43,638 nucleotides of DNA, from contig URHD01000006.1 of assembly GCA_900547585.1 (NCBI GenBank), forward strand, positions 1-43,638. Direction: 5' to 3'. The stretch comes from an uncultured bacterium. GTDB lineage: Bacteria > Cyanobacteriota > Vampirovibrionia > Gastranaerophilales > Gastranaerophilaceae. The notes under the pieces were generated by a model. It saw only the letters and a program-made list of their open reading frames with translations. It was not told the DNA's origin and did no database searches. Of this stretch, positions 41,530 to 43,638 are shown piece after piece. The first letter of the stretch is position 1. Each line of letters opens with the position of its first letter. The translations under genes and the position numbers were made by a program.

Positions 41530-42702
41530 CGCTTTATTTAGCTCCAGAAACATTTTCAAATCGCGCACATTGTGTACCCTCAGAAAATTCACACCCTCAT
41601 TTACAAGGTAGGAGCTGATTATATTTGTTGCTCTGTCCAAATCCGCGATATTTTCCGAGCCAATTTGCTCTTTTAGAAAAGTTTTTCTTGAATGACCGAC
41701 CAGAAGCGGGCAACCAAGGCTCTTCAGCGTCCCGACCGATTTTAAAAGCTCAAAATTTTGCTCTTTTGTTTTCCCGAAACCAATCCCCGGGTCAATTATC
41801 AAACTTGATTTTTTGAACCCGCACTCCGTAAGTTCATTGATTTTTTCAGCAAAATAATCATAAATTTCTTCTGAAATATCAAAATATTGTGGATTTTCCT
41901 GCATATTTTCGGGAGTTCCTTTGGAATGGTTCAAAACAACAGGCGTTCCGAGCTCACAGGCAGTTTTTTTCATCTCTGAATCCCACTCCAATGCAGAAAC
42001 ATCGTTTATAATGTCCGCACCCGCGTCAAAAGCCGCTTTTGCCGTTTTCGAATTTCTAGTATCAATGCTAACCGGCACCTCCGGAAACAAAGCTCTGATT
42101 TGTTCAACAACAGGAACAACACGCCTGATTTCCTCATCAACATCAACCATTTGAGCATAGGGACGCGTCGATTCACCGCCTATATCAATGATATCAGCGC
42201 CTTTTTCTATCAAATCAGCCGCATGCAAAACCGCTTTTTTAGTGTCAAAAAACTCGCCGCCGTCAGAAAAAGAGTCAGGGGTGACATTTAAAATCCCCAT
42301 AATATAAGGTCTTTTCCAATCGAAAACCGTATTACGAATTTTTATCGGTTCGGGTTGCATTTCAATAAGCTCAAGGATTTTTTTGCCGAGAATACCGAGT
42401 TTAAAAGGCTGGCACGAAAGTTTTTCAGCTGTTTTTCTAAGTTCGGACAAACTTCCGGAAAGAATACAATCAGACTTTTCAATTTTGCCGGTAATAACCT
42501 CCCTGTGAACAGCTGCATCTGTGCCGCAAGCGAGTGCGGTCTGTTTGATGATATTTGCCTGTGCAGGCGACAAAGAATAAATTTTCAAGGACAAAAATCG
42601 GTGTTTATTCGTCCCCTGCAGTGCATAAGAAGAATCAAAACCGATTTTCTCAAGTTCAATCCTATTCGCTTTTATCAATTTGACCTTAAACAATTCGTTC
42701 AT
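41521..42702 (-). CDS. folP: Dihydropteroate synthase with N-terminal extension
   Basis: Joins p-aminobenzoate to the pterin pyrophosphate in folate synthesis. 393 residues; the catalytic TIM barrel is about 130-393, with GILNVTPDSFSDGG (136-149), DIIDIGGESTRPYA, SIDTRNSKTAKAAFDAGADIINDVSAL and the final phosphate-binding VGHSRKTFL and RVHNVRDL. The first 125 or so residues are an extra domain (KVKLIKANRIELEKIGFD... GSLSELRKTAEKLS) not present in E. coli FolP but found in a subset of longer bacterial DHPS proteins; its role is not known to me. No other folate gene is adjacent. Confidence 0.94.
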   Translation of the reverse strand: MNELFKVKLIKANRIELEKIGFDSSYALQGTNKHRFLSLKIYSLSPAQANIIKQTALACGTDAAVHREVITGKIEKSDCILSGSLSELRKTAEKLSCQPFKLGILGKKILELIEMQPEPIKIRNTVFDWKRPYIMGILNVTPDSFSDGGEFFDTKKAVLHAADLIEKGADIIDIGGESTRPYAQMVDVDEEIRRVVPVVEQIRALFPEVPVSIDTRNSKTAKAAFDAGADIINDVSALEWDSEMKKTACELGTPVVLNHSKGTPENMQENPQYFDISEEIYDYFAEKINELTECGFKKSSLIIDPGIGFGKTKEQNFELLKSVGTLKSLGCPLLVGHSRKTFLKEQIGSENIADLDRATNIISSYLVNEGVNFLRVHNVRDLKMFLELNKALV

Positions 42703-42718
42703 AAAATCAGATTAGCAT

Positions 42719-42753
42719 AAAAAAACTGCCTCCGGTCAGAAAAGCAGTTTTTT
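42719..42753 (-). terminator. Rho-independent terminator of the 235-residue gene
   Basis: AAAAACTGC and GCAGTTTTTT form a stem around a 14-base loop between the gene at 42773 and folP. On the minus strand the stem is followed by a T-run. It should isolate folP from the upstream gene. Confidence 0.8.
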
Positions 42754-42772
42754 ATGAGAATTTGTTATTTTA

Positions 42773-43480
42773 TTAGCATGCAATGTCAGAAGCGAGGTTC
42801 AAAGCTTTCATAAAGGTTGACATTGTGCTTGCTTCCTGTAGATTTTGGATAACGTCGGGTTTCCCGTTTTTATCGTTATCTCTGACGCCCTGTTCAAAGC
42901 CGGCACCCGCACCAACAAGTGCTCCTGTAGTCGTAATTCCGGCTTTGGTCAGGTTTTGTGCGATAGTTTTTCTGAGTTGTGCAGGATTTTCCTGAAGTGT
43001 TTTTAATTCATCAACAGAAATATTTTTCGTGCCTGCTTTTTCAAGTTTTTGTGTTAAATCATTCGCCAATCTGGTCATAAAGCCTTTGAAAGTTTTTTCT
43101 TCGCTGGATTTTATGCCTTTTAATCTATTGAACATTTTTTCTGTTTTTGCAGAAAGATTATCGAGGATTTTTGTGTTCTTTCCTACGATTTCAAGAGCAC
43201 GTTTGCCAACAACTTTTCTTCCGAGCAAAAATCCTGTTCCGGTAGTGATTCCGGTTACGACAACAGTCTTAAAAGGGCTTGTCGGATTCATAGTTTTTGA
43301 AATTTTATTTCCAAGTTTATCCAGCTCACGGGCTTTAGTTTCATCATCAGCATTTCTATCCTTGAGAACACGTGTTGTAACCGACATATCATCAAGCATT
43401 TCATTACGCCTTCTGATTCGGTCTTCATTTCTTGCAAATGAGGGGCGGATAGGTGAGCAATTCATTGAAACGTTTAACAT
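42773..43480 (-). CDS. 235-residue tagged protein with Gly-rich segments and DxDxNGxxD motif
   Basis: Starts MLNVSMNCSPIRPSFARNED; PSFA at 13-16 is another form of the N-terminal Phe tag. GGAGAA precedes the ATG at 43480. A charged helical region is followed by two Gly/Thr-rich hydrophobic segments (72-88, VVVTGITTGTGFLLG; and 180-195, AGITTTGALVGAGAGF). DNDKNGKPD (201-209) matches the calcium-loop pattern DxDxNGxxD of dockerins and thrombospondin-type repeats. It ends in Cys. There is no Sec signal. Layout parallels the 402-residue protein at 18277: tag, helices, Gly-rich membrane-like segments. Function unknown; restricted to this lineage as far as I can judge. Confidence 0.72.
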   Translation of the reverse strand: MLNVSMNCSPIRPSFARNEDRIRRRNEMLDDMSVTTRVLKDRNADDETKARELDKLGNKISKTMNPTSPFKTVVVTGITTGTGFLLGRKVVGKRALEIVGKNTKILDNLSAKTEKMFNRLKGIKSSEEKTFKGFMTRLANDLTQKLEKAGTKNISVDELKTLQENPAQLRKTIAQNLTKAGITTTGALVGAGAGFEQGVRDNDKNGKPDVIQNLQEASTMSTFMKALNLASDIAC

Positions 43481-43611
43481 TTTTTCTCCATTAGAACTTA
43501 ACTTAAAATTCTTTTACGTTTGCTTTAAGTATCATAAAACAAAAATTTGCTATTTGCACACTCTATTATTAAGATTTTTTAACAATTAAGTCAAGATTAA
43601 AATAATTTATG

Positions 43612-43638
43612 TAAAAAAAAAGCAGCATTGCTGCTTAT
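43612..43638 (-). terminator. Terminator of a gene beyond the right edge
   Basis: AAGCAGC (43620-43626), loop ATT, GCTGCTT (43630-43636); read on the minus strand the stem is followed by a run of nine T. It ends a minus-strand transcript that enters from the right, upstream of the gene at 42773. Confidence 0.85.

Noticed and set aside
1..43638. tRNA, rRNA, CRISPR arrays, insertion sequences or prophage genes
   Set aside because: Gaps between genes are short and none shows cloverleaf, repeat-spacer or transposase features.

Overview
The window (43,638 bases, A+T-rich, no rRNA, tRNA or CRISPR seen) looks like a chromosomal segment from an anaerobic, fermentative bacterium. The best guess is a gut member of the non-photosynthetic cyanobacterial relatives (Vampirovibrionia/Melainabacteria, order Gastranaerophilales). 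Three things point there: anaerobic marker genes (HydE-type hydrogenase maturase, oxygen-sensitive Fe-S fumarase, EtfAB), the mix of Gram-negative envelope genes (AsmA-like proteins, lipoprotein, MsbA-like exporter) with RNase HIII, and a set of lineage-specific small proteins that share a short N-terminal Phe-containing tag. The assignment rests on recall of gene families, not on a search. I call 44 protein genes. No gene-free stretch exceeds 300 bases; the longest are 303-560 and 9840-10038.

Layout, left to right. 1-1232: the start of a lipoprotein and a divergent orphan NarL-type response regulator. 1244-5450 (minus): a packed four-gene unit nadB-nadC-etfB-etfA. 5494-9839 (minus): PAP2 phosphatase; prfB with its programmed +1 frameshift, coupled to a 73-residue protein; a 119-residue protein; and metG. 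9840-10038: a GC-rich palindromic repeat between divergent metG and rph. 10039-12939: rph, a YkgJ-type cysteine-cluster protein, a phosphoglycolate-phosphatase-like HAD enzyme, and rnhC. 13042-16580: an AsmA-like envelope protein that appears broken in two by a one-base frameshift. 16540-22264: an accessory-looking block with a 5'-nucleotidase-like enzyme lacking a Sec signal, a glycine-zipper protein, fumarase whose start codon lies in a hairpin, and a papain-like protein of unknown function.

22365-29962: a stand-alone TOPRIM protein, nadA (with a palindrome over its promoter) divergent from hydE, the operon rsmA-ispE-SGNH esterase, and a spermidine-synthase-like protein coupled to a DUF2142 membrane protein. 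29959-34283: rpmH-rnpA, proC, secG with a DUF167 gene, and the (p)ppGpp synthetase/hydrolase rel with a very short leader. 34326-39353 (minus): an MsbA-like ABC exporter, an OmpR/histidine-kinase pair, and a multi-span membrane protein. 39521-41529: a 112-residue protein, a TPR protein and a second YkgJ-type protein, in an operon behind an inverted repeat. 41521-43480 (minus): folP with an N-terminal extension and a tagged 235-residue protein. A terminator at the right edge belongs to a gene outside the window.

Together the window encodes the complete de novo NAD route from aspartate (NadB, NadA, NadC, in two transcription units), core translation and RNA functions (prfB, metG, rpmH, rnpA, rph, rsmA), isoprenoid, folate and proline steps, and the stringent response. 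The least explained material is the family of tagged proteins (7603-7824, 16540-18111, 18277-19485, 20867-22264, 42773-43480).
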